Positions 11,383 to 21,667 of a DNA stretch of 64,000 bases are shown here, piece after piece. The first letter of the stretch is position 1. Every line of letters starts with the position of its first letter. The notes under the pieces were generated by a model. It did not search any database and was not told the DNA's origin. It saw nothing but the letters and a program-made list of their open reading frames with translations. Origin of the DNA: Pinus tabuliformis (lineage: Eukaryota; Streptophyta; Pinopsida; Pinales; Pinaceae); contig CM062815.1 in the NCBI GenBank assembly GCA_031772625.1, positions 117,560,989-117,624,988 of the forward strand. The letters run 5' to 3'. The translations under genes were made by a program, and so were the position numbers.

Positions 11383-11985
11383 TGTTGGGTGTGGAGCCTG
11401 ATTATCTTCTTTATTTAGAGGTATCACCAGACTAGACCCAAGTTCGTAATGTGGCGGCAACGCCGCCTGTAATATTTGCGTTACAAGGGGGGTCCAGGGG
11501 GGCTGGCTGCGATCTTTGGGAGCCCCCTCTTGGCAGGGGATCGAAGGTAAGGCCCCCGAAGCTAAAAATAGATGTAAAATTGCCTTGTAAAATGTTGTAA
11601 TTTCGTAGTCAATCTGGGTCGTTCATTAGGCGGAGATCTGACAATAGAAGTTATGTTTAATTTAGGGCTTTTTTCCCTAGAAGGCAACCCCTCACTATAT
11701 ATGAGGGAATTATATTGCGTCTATGTAGATCTGTATTCTAAGTGAGAAAGGGAGAGGAGATTGTGTGAGAGCAAAGAGGGATTTACAATGGATTTGTTGT
11801 AGGTTGTATCTCTTCAGTTTGTTGGATAATATAAAAGGAAGGACTGATTGTTTCTATGTGGATGTAGCCAAAATTGGGTGAACCACATATATATGTGTCT
11901 CTCTTGTTTTATGTGTTTTCTGTGTTTATATTTCTGCAATATATTTTATGTGTTCCATTTCTCTGTAATATATAATTTTCTAACA
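11383..11985 (+). mobile_element. Solo LTR S1 (603 bp) inside element B's 3' LTR
   Basis: The segment starts TGTTGGGTGTGG and ends TTTTCTAACA. It is flanked by perfect 5-bp duplications AAGGG (11378-11382 and 11986-11990), and element B's own 5' LTR shows the empty site. No PBS, coding region or PPT is present, so this is a solo LTR left by LTR-LTR recombination. A TATATAT box at about 11696 suggests + orientation. It does not match any other LTR in the window, so its parent family lies elsewhere. Confidence 0.93.
11453..11527 (+). other. GC-rich triple-hairpin block within S1
   Basis: Three potential stem-loops follow each other: GGCGG-CAACG-CCGCC (11453-11467), GTAA...TTAC (11469-11484) and GGGGGCT...AGCCCCC (11498-11504 with 11521-11527). 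This is the most GC-rich patch in an otherwise AT-rich window. It could be an RNA structure or regulatory block in the LTR; the function is unknown. Confidence 0.5.
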
Positions 11986-12228
11986 AAGGGAACTACATTT
12001 ATGTTCTAATCCAGGGTTAATGGATTGGGGTTTATGAATGTTTCAGCATGTATATATATATATGTGTTGTAACATTGAAAGGAATATAATGAAAAATTAA
12101 TCTAGTAGTCCTGGTTTTTAGATCTAGGGGAAATATCTGTGTATTTGTTTTGTGTTTCTCACCATTGTATATTTTCTCTTTTTAAGAATTCATTTGTAGG
12201 TAATATTTGTACAGGGTTAAAACCTACA

Positions 12229-14614
12229 CATCATCCTAAAAAGAGGTCAAGGACTCCATGTATGAAAATAATGTAGTTACTAGTAAATTTGAATATATTC
12301 TTGTTTCTTCTCTTTCTAGTCTTCCCCTCCAGATTCGCGCGATAATTGGTTGGTAAATAGTGGGGATTTTAGACACTTCTCTAGATAACAGGAAGTCCTC
12401 TCAAATCTGGTTGAGAGGGAGACTGATTTTAAAATCATCCTTAGAGATAATTCTACTCATCCTATGAAGGATTTTTTTCTCGTTAAATTTCATTTGGAAT
12501 TTGGTGAATTCATTCTTCTTCATGATGTTATGTATGTTCTGGGACTAAAGAAGAACTTAGTGTCTATATCTTCCTTAGAAGATAAATGGATGAGAGTATC
12601 CTCCATAAGAGGAAAAGTGCTCACATGGCATATGGAATCCCACATGAGGGATGCTTTTACCTTGGGATCACGATTTGAAGGACTTTATAGATTTATGGCA
12701 CCAATCATCAAAGTGAGTTATGGCACCGAAGGTTGTCACATCTACATTATGAAGCCCTTTCAAAGTTAAATAAGTTATTTTATGGCATCTCTAATTTTCA
12801 AGCTAGTCATGATGGAGTATGTTTGGGATGTGCTAGTGGAAATAAGACATGAGGACCATTCCCCTCCAGTAAGAACAAGACTGATGGTATTCTTCAACTT
12901 ATTCATTCTAAAATTTGTGGGCCCATGCTAGTGCACTCTCCTGGTGGCCATATCTATCACATAATTTGTATTGATGACTTCTCTAGGGAGACATGGATAT
13001 ACTACTTGAAGTATAAGGATGATACTTTTGGCATGTTCAAGGACTTCAAGGTGCTGATAGAAAATCAAACTGGGAAGAAGATCAAGGTATTCAGGTCTGA
13101 AAATGGTGGAGAGTATACATCAAATGAGTTCATTAACTATTGCAAGTAGGCTGGAATAAAGAAGGAAACTATTGTACCTTGTAATCTTGATTATAATGGT
13201 ATGTTTGAAAGAAATAACATGTCCATCATGGGAGCTTCCTAAGCTATGCTACATGATCAAAATTTGTTGAAGTTCCTTTGGGGAGAAGCTACAAATACAA
13301 TTATCTATGTTCAAAATAGGGTTCCTCATCAAGATTTGGATGACAATACTCCTAAAGAAGTGTTCACAGGTGTGAAGACCAACATTGGACATCTCAGGAT
13401 ATTTTATTGCCCCGTATATTTCCATGTGTCGAAGGACAAGAGGAACAAGTTGGAAGTCACCGAAAAGAAAGGTACACTTGTTGGATATTGTGAAAATTCT
13501 AAAGAATTTAGAATATATATATCTAGCCAAAGGAAGATCAACTTTAATAGGGATGTAACTTTTGATGAAGATGTTTCCCTTGGAAAAGCAAGGGATCTTC
13601 CTCTGCCTCCTCCTATTGAGAAGAGAGATGATGACATGGACCTACTAGAAGGTCCTTTTGTGCCGAAATTTGAGAAGGATATTGTTGATGACCCCATGGA
13701 CCCTATGGACCCCTTGGATTCTCCTCCAAGTGATCCCCCTACCAAGAAGAGACCATTGTGGCTTCGTGACACATTACAAGATGTTGAGAGATATGTTTCT
13801 ACCAAAAGGACCTTTAGAGAAAGAAAGAAGCCATACTGATACTAGGGATATGTTGTAGCTATGAGAATTATCATCTAGGATGAGCCTACCACTTTTGAAG
13901 AAGTTGTGAAAGAAAATATATGGAAGGATGCCATGGTCAAAGAGTATGAATTGATCGTGAATAATGATGTATGGGATGTCATTCTAAGACCTAAGGAAAA
14001 ATTTTTTGTGACTTCGAAATGGCTTTACAAGATCAAACTTGGAGCTGATAGAAGAATTGATATGTACAAAGAAAGGTTTGTGGCCTAAGGTTTCTCCCAG
14101 AAATAGGGAGAATACTATGATGATATATTTTCCCTCGTTGCGTGTTACACTACCATTAGATCGATTGTTTCCATTATTGCTAGTTAAAGATGGACCCTTC
14201 ACCATATGGATGTAAAGACTTCATTTCTTCATGGCATACTATAGGAAAAACTATATGTTGAGCAACCTCAAGGATTGGAAGTGAAGGATAGGAAGAATCA
14301 AGTTTTCAAGTTGAAGAAATCTCTATACGGCTTGAATCAAGCCTCTAGGGCTTGGTATGATCGCATTTATACTTACATGGTGAATATTGGATTCATGAGA
14401 AGCAGTGTTGATCTGAACCCTTACTTCAAAAGGGTCCAAGGAATGCCTTTGATTTTGGTTTTATATGTTGATGACTTATTCTTTATGGGTAGTGAGTCTT
14501 TGATTCTCAAATGTAAAAGGGAGTTGACCTATTATTTCAAAATTAAGGATCTTGCTATGATGCATTACTTTATGGGACCAGAGGTGTGGCAAAGACCTGG
14601 TGATATTTTCCTTT
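12229..14614 (+). pseudogene. Element A pol, first part (broken)
   Basis: This resumes element A after B. The copia protease is at about 12341-12470 (WLVNSG replaces WLVDSG, so the catalytic Asp is lost). GAG-pre-integrase lies near 12720-12850 and integrase at 12880-13560. The integrase has Glu in place of the second catalytic Asp (RSENGGEY) but keeps the last acidic residue (GMFERNN). A Pro/Asp-rich linker (13600-13760) precedes RT (13900-14614), which keeps the catalytic YVDD near 14466. Stops and shifts occur near 12770, 13147, 13837 and 14086. The frame is cut at 14614 by element G and resumes at 27548. Confidence 0.85.
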
Positions 14615-15805
14615 TGATCCAAAATCTTTTGCTTATAGATGTGTTAAAAAATTACATGCATAAATTGTAGCTTAACAGAGAAAGCTTAATGTGCACACGA
14701 GACAAGAGGATAAACACATTAAGCATGAAAGAAGACAACAAGACTTGATAATGGAGTTCGTCCATATTGTACTACGTCTCCGAGCCCTGCTTGATCAATG
14801 GGGAGGCCTTCATTCATTAAGTGGCATGAAAAAGAAGAGTATAAGCATCAGTTACAAAAAGGAGTCTTATACCTCCATACTGAAAAATGGCTGAAAAATG
14901 CAGAACTTTGATGGAGAAACAGACATCGCCATTGTGTTCGTGGCATCGAGAAGTGCTGAAACCATATAAAATTTGTCAAATTCTGGCAAACTAAAAATTC
15001 GGCCCTCCCACAAAATTTTGCCTCAAACTACGTGCACTGCCTCCTCTGCCTGAGCGCACTGAAAATTTTGTTTTAAATTAAAAATGGGTGGCGGATTTTC
15101 CCAAGTTGTTCATTAATGGAGTTGGTTATGATCTGATTCAATAGGGAGGACAAACCTCGCCTCCTCCTTTTTTTATACCCACAAACCAAATTTGTCTTTT
15201 TAAATTAAAAAAGAAAGTGGTTGGGTCAGGCCCGCCTTGGGTGGCCCGCCCACCATACATCCATGCTCCATCTCTGACTTTTGGTAATGGCCATTGGTTT
15301 TGGTTATAAATGAGGTTTCTCTTTTGGGTTGGGTCTGTGCCCCAAGGGCCGGCCCAGCCATTTTTTGTTGTTGGTTGTGGTGGCTCCATCAGAGCAGCAG
15401 AGGGGCTAGGGCCATGGCCTGTCCCTCCCATTTTATTTGACATTTCTGTGGCTGGGGAAGGGGCCAAGGGTCATGTCCCACCCCTCCTTTGGTTATGTCT
15501 TTTGTTTTGGACCATAGGAGTCCTTTTAACTAGGCCATGATTTTGCACGGAATCTGGCCAGAGTTGGTTGGATTCCATCTATCGGAAAAGTGCAAACTGT
15601 GTCCTTGTTAAACCTGCCCAGTTATCAAAAGTCAACCCAACTTTGACTGCCTCTATCTCCTTCATCTAGACTTGGATTGGAGTTATGTTTGCACCATTGG
15701 AATCAAGGCAACGAGCTCTTCGATTTGATGTCAAGTTCATCGCTTTTCCGCCACTTTGAATTTTGAGATTTTTCCATGCCATTGTTTGAAGATCCACCCG
15801 GATCA
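14615..15805 (-). repeat. Element G LTR 1 (terminal 3' LTR)
   Basis: 1,191 bp, starting TGATCCAAAATC and ending CCCGGATCA on the + strand, with matched inverted ends TGATCC/GGATCA. It is the outer 3' LTR of the array. Open frames at 15138-15540 lie wholly inside the LTR and recur in the other two LTRs, so they are not genes. Confidence 0.9.
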
Positions 15806-15822
15806 ATCCTCCCCATTGAGGA
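15806..15822 (-). other. Element G copy 1 polypurine tract
   Basis: On the - strand CAATGGGGAGGAT directly precedes the LTR start TGATCC. The same tract precedes LTR 2 at 21668-21680. Confidence 0.65.
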
Positions 15823-15843
15823 GATTTTGGACCGCCAAAAGCT

Positions 15844-18800
15844 TTATCGCTCAATTGGCAAGTGAGGGAATTTTTCCCTCACTCTTTCTTTTTCCAGCCA
15901 TTTTTCCTTGCTAGGGTACATCCCCTTGAAACCAACTCGAAGGTATTCCACATCTCCCCGTCGTGAAGTCCTGGTTCTTCTGTCAAGGATGATGTCTTCA
16001 GATAACTCATCGAGATACTCTGGTGCAAAATCATCAACTGTAGGAACTGTTCCCACCTCTTTAGTTTCCATAATAAACGGTGGCTCATACAGCTTTAAGT
16101 TCTCCACATTCACTACGGAGTACATCTGCATATATATCGGTAAATCGAGACAAAAGGCATTGTTTCCAATCTTCTCCAAAATGGTGAATGTACCATACCG
16201 AATTGGTCGCAACTTCTTCCCTTCTCCCTTCATCCTGTCCTTGTTGATATAGAACCACACTTTTTCACCAATTTGAAATTGATGGTCAACTGGGTGTTTG
16301 TCATGTCAAGCCTTGTAACGGGCTTGACTTTTCTCCAACTACTCCTGTACTGCTTGGTGAATCAACTGGATCCACTGAATGAACTATTGCGCTTTGTCCC
16401 TATCATCATGTCCACTAGAGTCATCTTCCCTTCCAAATAACATATCAAAAGGTTCTTTTGGCAGGTAGCCAAAACATGTCTCAAATGGTGAACGATGCGT
16501 AGATGAGTGCACTGATTGGTTGTAGGAATGTTGCACATATGGAAGATGCTCATCCCACAACTTAGGATGTTTCCCATAATAGCCTTGCAACAAGTGTACC
16601 ATGGTGCGGTTGACAGCCTCTGTCTGTCCGTCAGTCTATGGATGGAATTTCGTGCTTCTTTTCAACTTGGCGTCCATCATCTTCCACAAGCTTGTCCAAA
16701 ACTCTCAAAGAAAGCAATAGTCCTGATCTGACACAACTGATGTGGGCAAACCAAAATGGACCCAAACATGTTGAAAAAAATATAAGCAGTCTGCTCTGCA
16801 GTGATCTGATTTTTACAGGCATTAAAATACACATCTTACTAAAATGGTCAATTACGACATACAAATAGTCGTGACTTTTTCTAGACAAAGGCAAACCTCC
16901 TACAAAATCCATCGACACATTTTCCCGTGGACGACTTGGAATAGGGAGTGGTGTGTAGAGCCCGAGTTTTCTATTAGAGGGCTTTGAAACAGAACACATC
17001 ACACAACCCTTTATATAGCGAGTCACATTGTTCTTCATATGAGGCCAAAAACAAAATCTTTGTACATGACACAAAGTTTTTTCAATAGCAAAATGACCAG
17101 ACACAAGGGAGGTGTGGGCCTCCCGGATTACATGTACCCTTTCTCTTGTGGGTATGCATAATTTACCAAGGTGATACAACAGTTTCCCCTGCAAGTGATA
17201 GTTTTCCACTTGTGAACCATGGGTTACTTTTGCATAAATCTCCTTAAAGTCATCATCGTTAGCATATTGTTCAGCATAAATCTCAAAAGATAACGAAGCA
17301 TTATGCAAAATAACATAAGCTGAAATAGGAGGGCGAGATAGCATATCAGCCACTTTGTTGCTAGTGCCCTTATTATACTTGATTACCAAATGAAACTGCT
17401 GCAAAAAACCCATCCACATGAAATGACGAGATTACTGCAACTTGGTCTGTGACTGAAGATACTGCAAGGGTTGATGATCTGTATGGATGATGATCTCCTT
17501 GCCGATCAGGTAGTGTTTCCACTTTTTCACACTCTGGACCAAGGCATATAATTCCTTGTCATAAGTGGGATACTTTATCATAGCATGAGAGAACTTCTCT
17601 GAATGGTAACATATCGGCTTCTTTTGCTGCATCAGTATAGCTCCCATGGCATATCCGTTGGCGTTTATCTCGATCTTGAATGGCTATTGGAGATCTGGTA
17701 AGGCCAAGACTGGTGTGATGTTGATCTTTTCTTTCAATTTTTCGAAGGACTTTTGCTGCTTTCCTCCCCATTGGAAGACTTTCTTTACACTTTTCAATGC
17801 GTGTAAAGGTGTTGCAATAATAGATAAATTGGAATTAAATCTCCTCCAATATTGTACTGCACCCAAAAAGTTGTGAACCTCGGTTACACTAGTAGGTTTA
17901 GGCTAATTTACAATTGCTTCAACTTTAGAAGGATCAATTTTTAACTGACCATGACCAACAATATGACCTAGGTAAACCAAAGAGGTTTTCCCAAACTCAC
18001 ACTTTGAAAATTTTACATAGAGTTTTTTGATTTTCAATACATCAAACACTTTCTTCACATGACATACATGTTCATTCCAACTTTTACTAAAGACAAGGAT
18101 ATCATCTAGATATACAAGAACAAATTCATCAATGAAGGGCCTAAAGAGATCATTCATGACCCTCATGAAAGTGGCTGGAGCATTGCAAAGTCTGAATGGC
18201 ATCACCATCCATTCGAACAACCCCTGTTTGGTCTTGAAGGTTATTTTCCACACATCCTGCTCTGCAATTCGGACCTGGTGATAACCACTACACAAATCCA
18301 ATTTGGTGAAATAAATAGCATTCTTTAACTGATCTAATAAGTCATCAATGCAGGGAAGAGGGTAATGATTTTTCATCGTGATTTTGTTTAGTGCTCGATA
18401 ATCCATGCACATCCTCCATGTGCCATATTTCTTCGGCACTAAGACAATCAGTGAGCCACATGGAGAAGTGCTTGGTCTGATGACCCCTTGGTTCAATAGT
18501 TCCTACACCTGCTTTTTGATCTCCTCCATCTCAATGGTCAACATCCTTACATGCCAATATTCTGTAAAGGAGCGTCATGTTGCAAATGGATCTCATGCTG
18601 GATTTCCCTCTTCGGAGGTAATCCCTTTGGTTCTTGAAACATCTCATAATAGTTAGAAATTAATTCACATAATTTCTTTTTATGCACATGATCACAACTC
18701 TAGAAAGCATCAGATAATTCTGCATCTTTTCCCCTTACAAGCATAAGCATGCAACCCTTACTGGAATTCACCAACCTCTTCATTTGTCCAGCACTTACAA

Positions 18801-19614
18801 GGCTAGCATTGATTTTAGTTTGATGAGACCTTACAATATATTCTACCCCATCTTTTGTGATTTTGTATTTGTTTTCATGACGAAAGAAGATTGCCTTTCT
18901 ATCATATAGATATGGACTCCCTAACACCATGCCACAGATATCTGATGGTATCACATCAAGTTTTACCTCATCCACTAACTTAGAAGCGATCACAAATTTA
19001 ACCTTATACTTCTTCGTTACATTCATTTTTGCTTTATCATGTATCCATCCAAGTGGGTAAGGTTTTGGATGTGTTTTTGTTTCCAAGCCTAGCTTCTTTA
19101 CCAAGGACTCTAGAATTAAGTTTGCTTGGGATCTGGTATCAAATAGAGTTTCCAATTTTGTATGATTTGTGATAACTCTAATATGAAATAGCTCAATTCT
19201 CTTTCTTTCATTAGGAAGAGACTCATCTATTGAACTAGTACCTTCATGTGATTCAGAATTAACATGAGGTGTAAGAGTACTTTTTGTTCCTGCTGTTGTG
19301 ATCAATGCTTCATCTTCGGAATTGGATCCAAGGTCTTGCTGCACAGTTTCCACTGTCTTCTGCTTTCCTTTTCCTCCACAATTTTTTAGTCTCTCTTCTG
19401 GGTACTGTTTCCAAGAATTATCATTGACATGACCTTCATTTTTGCAGTGATTGCAATAAGGTATTTCTCCTTCATCTTTCTTGGTTGATGTCATCCTCTT
19501 CTCCTTTCCTTTTCCTTTCACTTTGGGTTTTCCATTTGGAGGTTTGAAAGGTGGTTTATTGAAATGATCATCTCTTTCATTTTTGCCCCTGTTCTCAAGA
19601 TGGATTGCCTTCAC
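15844..19614 (-). pseudogene. Element G copy 1 pol (broken): protease, RT, RNase H, integrase, variant chromodomain
   Basis: Read on the - strand from 19614. A zinc knuckle (about 19450) has its last Cys changed to Ser. The retropepsin-like segment (about 19150) has FDTRSQANLI, so the catalytic DTG is DTR. RT (18496-17903) keeps the VYLDD centre. RNase H follows (17876-17432). Integrase (17419-16390) has an HHCC finger (HTS...GHF...CVMC) and MDFVGG, but is frameshifted before its second Asp and has a TAG at 16636-16638 within HPQTDGQ. The C-terminal region (16260-15844) ends in a chromodomain-like module (EYLRVGFKG...KEKWLEKE). At least eight stops or shifts. Confidence 0.85.
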
Positions 19615-20348
19615 ACTAGCGGAGTCAAAGTAGTTGGTTCAAAAAATAATAATGAATGTCTAAGGTAACTATGTAATGATCCAATATACTTAGTTACTAC
19701 TTCAGGTGACTGAAGTGCAATACCGAAATTAAGTGCATGTTTTCTAAATTCCTCTGTAAAGCTTTGAACATCTTGACCTCTGCCTTGCCTTAAGTATTTC
19801 CAATCCATTAAGGATTTTTGTTTGTAACCCAAGGGATAGAATTGTTCCTCTAATGCAGAAATGAAATTAGGCCATGAGGAAAGAAGATTACCCATACTCT
19901 TACTACTTCGAAATTTTATCTCCCACAAAACGAGAGCGGTGCTACTCAACCGAAGAGAGGCCAACTGAATATTTACCTCATCCTCAACAATCTGCTGAAT
20001 CCTACAGTAAATTTCAATCTACCTAATCCAGTTGTTAAGCTTTTCTGCATTACTTTCACCGGTAAACATGGGAAGATCAAATTTGACATCTAATTTAAAG
20101 AAAAGTTTCGTAGATTCATCCCTTGAATTTCTACGATTATGGTGATGAGAGAAAGAAGAACTTTCACTCGTGGAAGGAGAAGGAGGGGGTTCTTCTCCAC
20201 CATTTCCATACACTAAACCTTGTTCTTTTGGATTTCTCTCTTCTGATTTATCCAGCCTTGAAAGCAACTGACCGACATTCTCTGCCATTGTATAGAAGGT
20301 TTTGCAGAAATTGCACTCCTCTTCATGACGAGCCTCTTCATCTGCCAT
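19611..20348 (-). pseudogene. Element G copy 1 gag (broken)
   Basis: The start is ATG at 20346-20348 (MADEEARHEE...), since the same ATG and context recur in copy 2 at 26211. Residues about 60-90 are Ser/His/Arg-rich. They are followed by a gypsy capsid-like segment (KFDLPMFTGESNAEKLNNWIR, then a second helical piece with WPNFISALEEQF and GRGQDVQSFTEEFRK). A stop splits the two pieces near 20018-19965. Pol is in a different frame, perhaps reflecting an ancestral frameshift or decay. Confidence 0.8.
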
Positions 20349-20463
20349 GTTTCTCCTTCGATGTTCACGCCCCACTTCAGGATCGAAAGACTTTAGTTTC
20401 CCTTCGCCCCTTCGGATCATGTTTCTTGTTAGCATACAAACATGCAATTCACATCTAAAAAGA

Positions 20464-20478
20464 CCTGCTCTAATACCA
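20464..20478 (-). other. Element G copy 1 primer-binding site
   Basis: On the - strand TGGTATTAGAGCAGG lies two bases from LTR 2. It matches the iMet type with one change in TGGTATCAGAGC. Its presence beside the central LTR shows this LTR acts as 5' LTR for copy 1. Confidence 0.75.
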
Positions 20479-20480
20479 CG

Positions 20481-21667
20481 TGATCCAAAATCTTTTTCTT
20501 ATAGATGTGTTAAAAAATTACATGCATAAATTGTAGCTTAACAGAGAAAACTTATTGTGCACATGAGACAAGAGGAGAAACACATAAAGTAGGAAATAAG
20601 ACAACAAGACTTCATAATGGAGATCATCTATCTTGGACTATGTCTTTGGGCCCTGCTTGATAAATGGGAGGCCTTCATTCATTAAGTGGCATGAAAAAGA
20701 AGAGTACAAGCATCAGTTACAAAAAGGAGTCTTATACCTCCATACTGAAAAATGGTCAAAAAATGCATAACACTGATGGAGAAACAGATAGCATCATTAC
20801 GTTCGTGGTGTCAAGAAGTGTTGAAACCATATAAAATTTGTCAAAATTCTGACTAAATGAAAATTCGGCCCTCCTGCAAAATTCTACCTCAAACTATGTG
20901 CACTGCCTCCTCTGCTTGAGCGCACTGAAAACTGCATTTTAAATAAAAAATGGGTGGTAGATTTTCCCAAGTTGTTTGTTATTAGAGTTGGTTATGATCC
21001 GGTTTAATAGGGAGGAGGTTGGGAGGTCAAACCCTGCCTCCTCCTTTTCTTATACCCACAAACCAAATTTGTTTTTTTAAATTAAAAAAAAGTGGTTGGG
21101 TCGGGCCCGCCCACCGTACCTCCATGCTCCATCTCTGACTTTTGGTAATGGCCGTTGGTTTTAGTTATAAATGAGGTTTCTCTTTTGGGTTGGGTCCGTG
21201 CCCCAAGGGTCGACCCACCCATTTTTTGTTGTTGGTTGTGGTGGCTCCGTGGGAGCAGCGGAGGGGTCGGGGTCATGGCCTGTCCCTCCCATTTTAACTA
21301 CATTTCTGTGGTCGGGGGAGCGGTCAAGGGTCATGGCCTGCCCCTCCTTTGGTTATGCAGTTTGTTTTGGACCACAGGAGTCTTTTTAACCAGGTCACAA
21401 TTTTGCCTGGAATCTGGCCAAAGTTGGCCGGATTCCGTCTGCCAGAAAAGTGAAAATTGTGTCCTCGTTAAACCTGCCTAGTCATCAAAAGTCAACCCAA
21501 CTTTTACTGCCTCTATATCGTTAATCTGGACTCGGATTGGAGTGTTGTTCACACTGTTGGAATCAGGGCGACGAGCACTTCAATCTGATGTCAAGTTCAT
21601 TGCTTTTCCGCCACTTTGAATTTTGAGCTTTTTCCATGCCACTATATCTGGAGATCCACCTGGATCA
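20481..21667 (-). repeat. Element G LTR 2 (central, shared)
   Basis: 1,187 bp, TGATCCAAAATC...CTGGATCA on the + strand. It is followed by a PPT on one side (copy 2's 3' end) and a PBS on the other (copy 1's 5' end), so one LTR serves both internal regions. Confidence 0.9.

Larger units (their letters stand above)
6498..12228 (+). mobile_element. Element B: Ty1-copia retrotransposon inserted in A
   Basis: LTRs at 6498-6866 and 10922-12228 start TGTTGTGTG and end CCTACA. A perfect 5-bp target-site duplication CATCA flanks the element (6493-6497 and 12229-12233). PBS, gag, pol and PPT follow in order. It lies between gag and protease of element A, same orientation. Without the solo LTR S1 inside its 3' LTR it is 5,123 bp. 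The LTRs are about 91% identical where they align, so B is younger than A. Confidence 0.92.
10922..12228 (+). repeat. Element B 3' LTR, interrupted by solo LTR S1
   Basis: It starts TGTTGTGTGAAG and ends GGTTAAAACCTACA. Subtracting S1 and one TSD copy gives 699 bp, the fuller version of this LTR. The unoccupied version of the S1 target can be read in the 5' LTR (GTCAAGGGGACTACA near 6628). Confidence 0.88.

Noticed and set aside
11661..11667. TTTAGGG as plant telomere repeat
   Set aside because: Single occurrence in a solo LTR; no tandem array.
15138..15540. Open frames of 76-109 codons in the G LTR, recurring at 21082-21481 and 26890-27404
   Set aside because: They lie inside all three LTRs and are antisense or out of frame to each other; no conserved domain.
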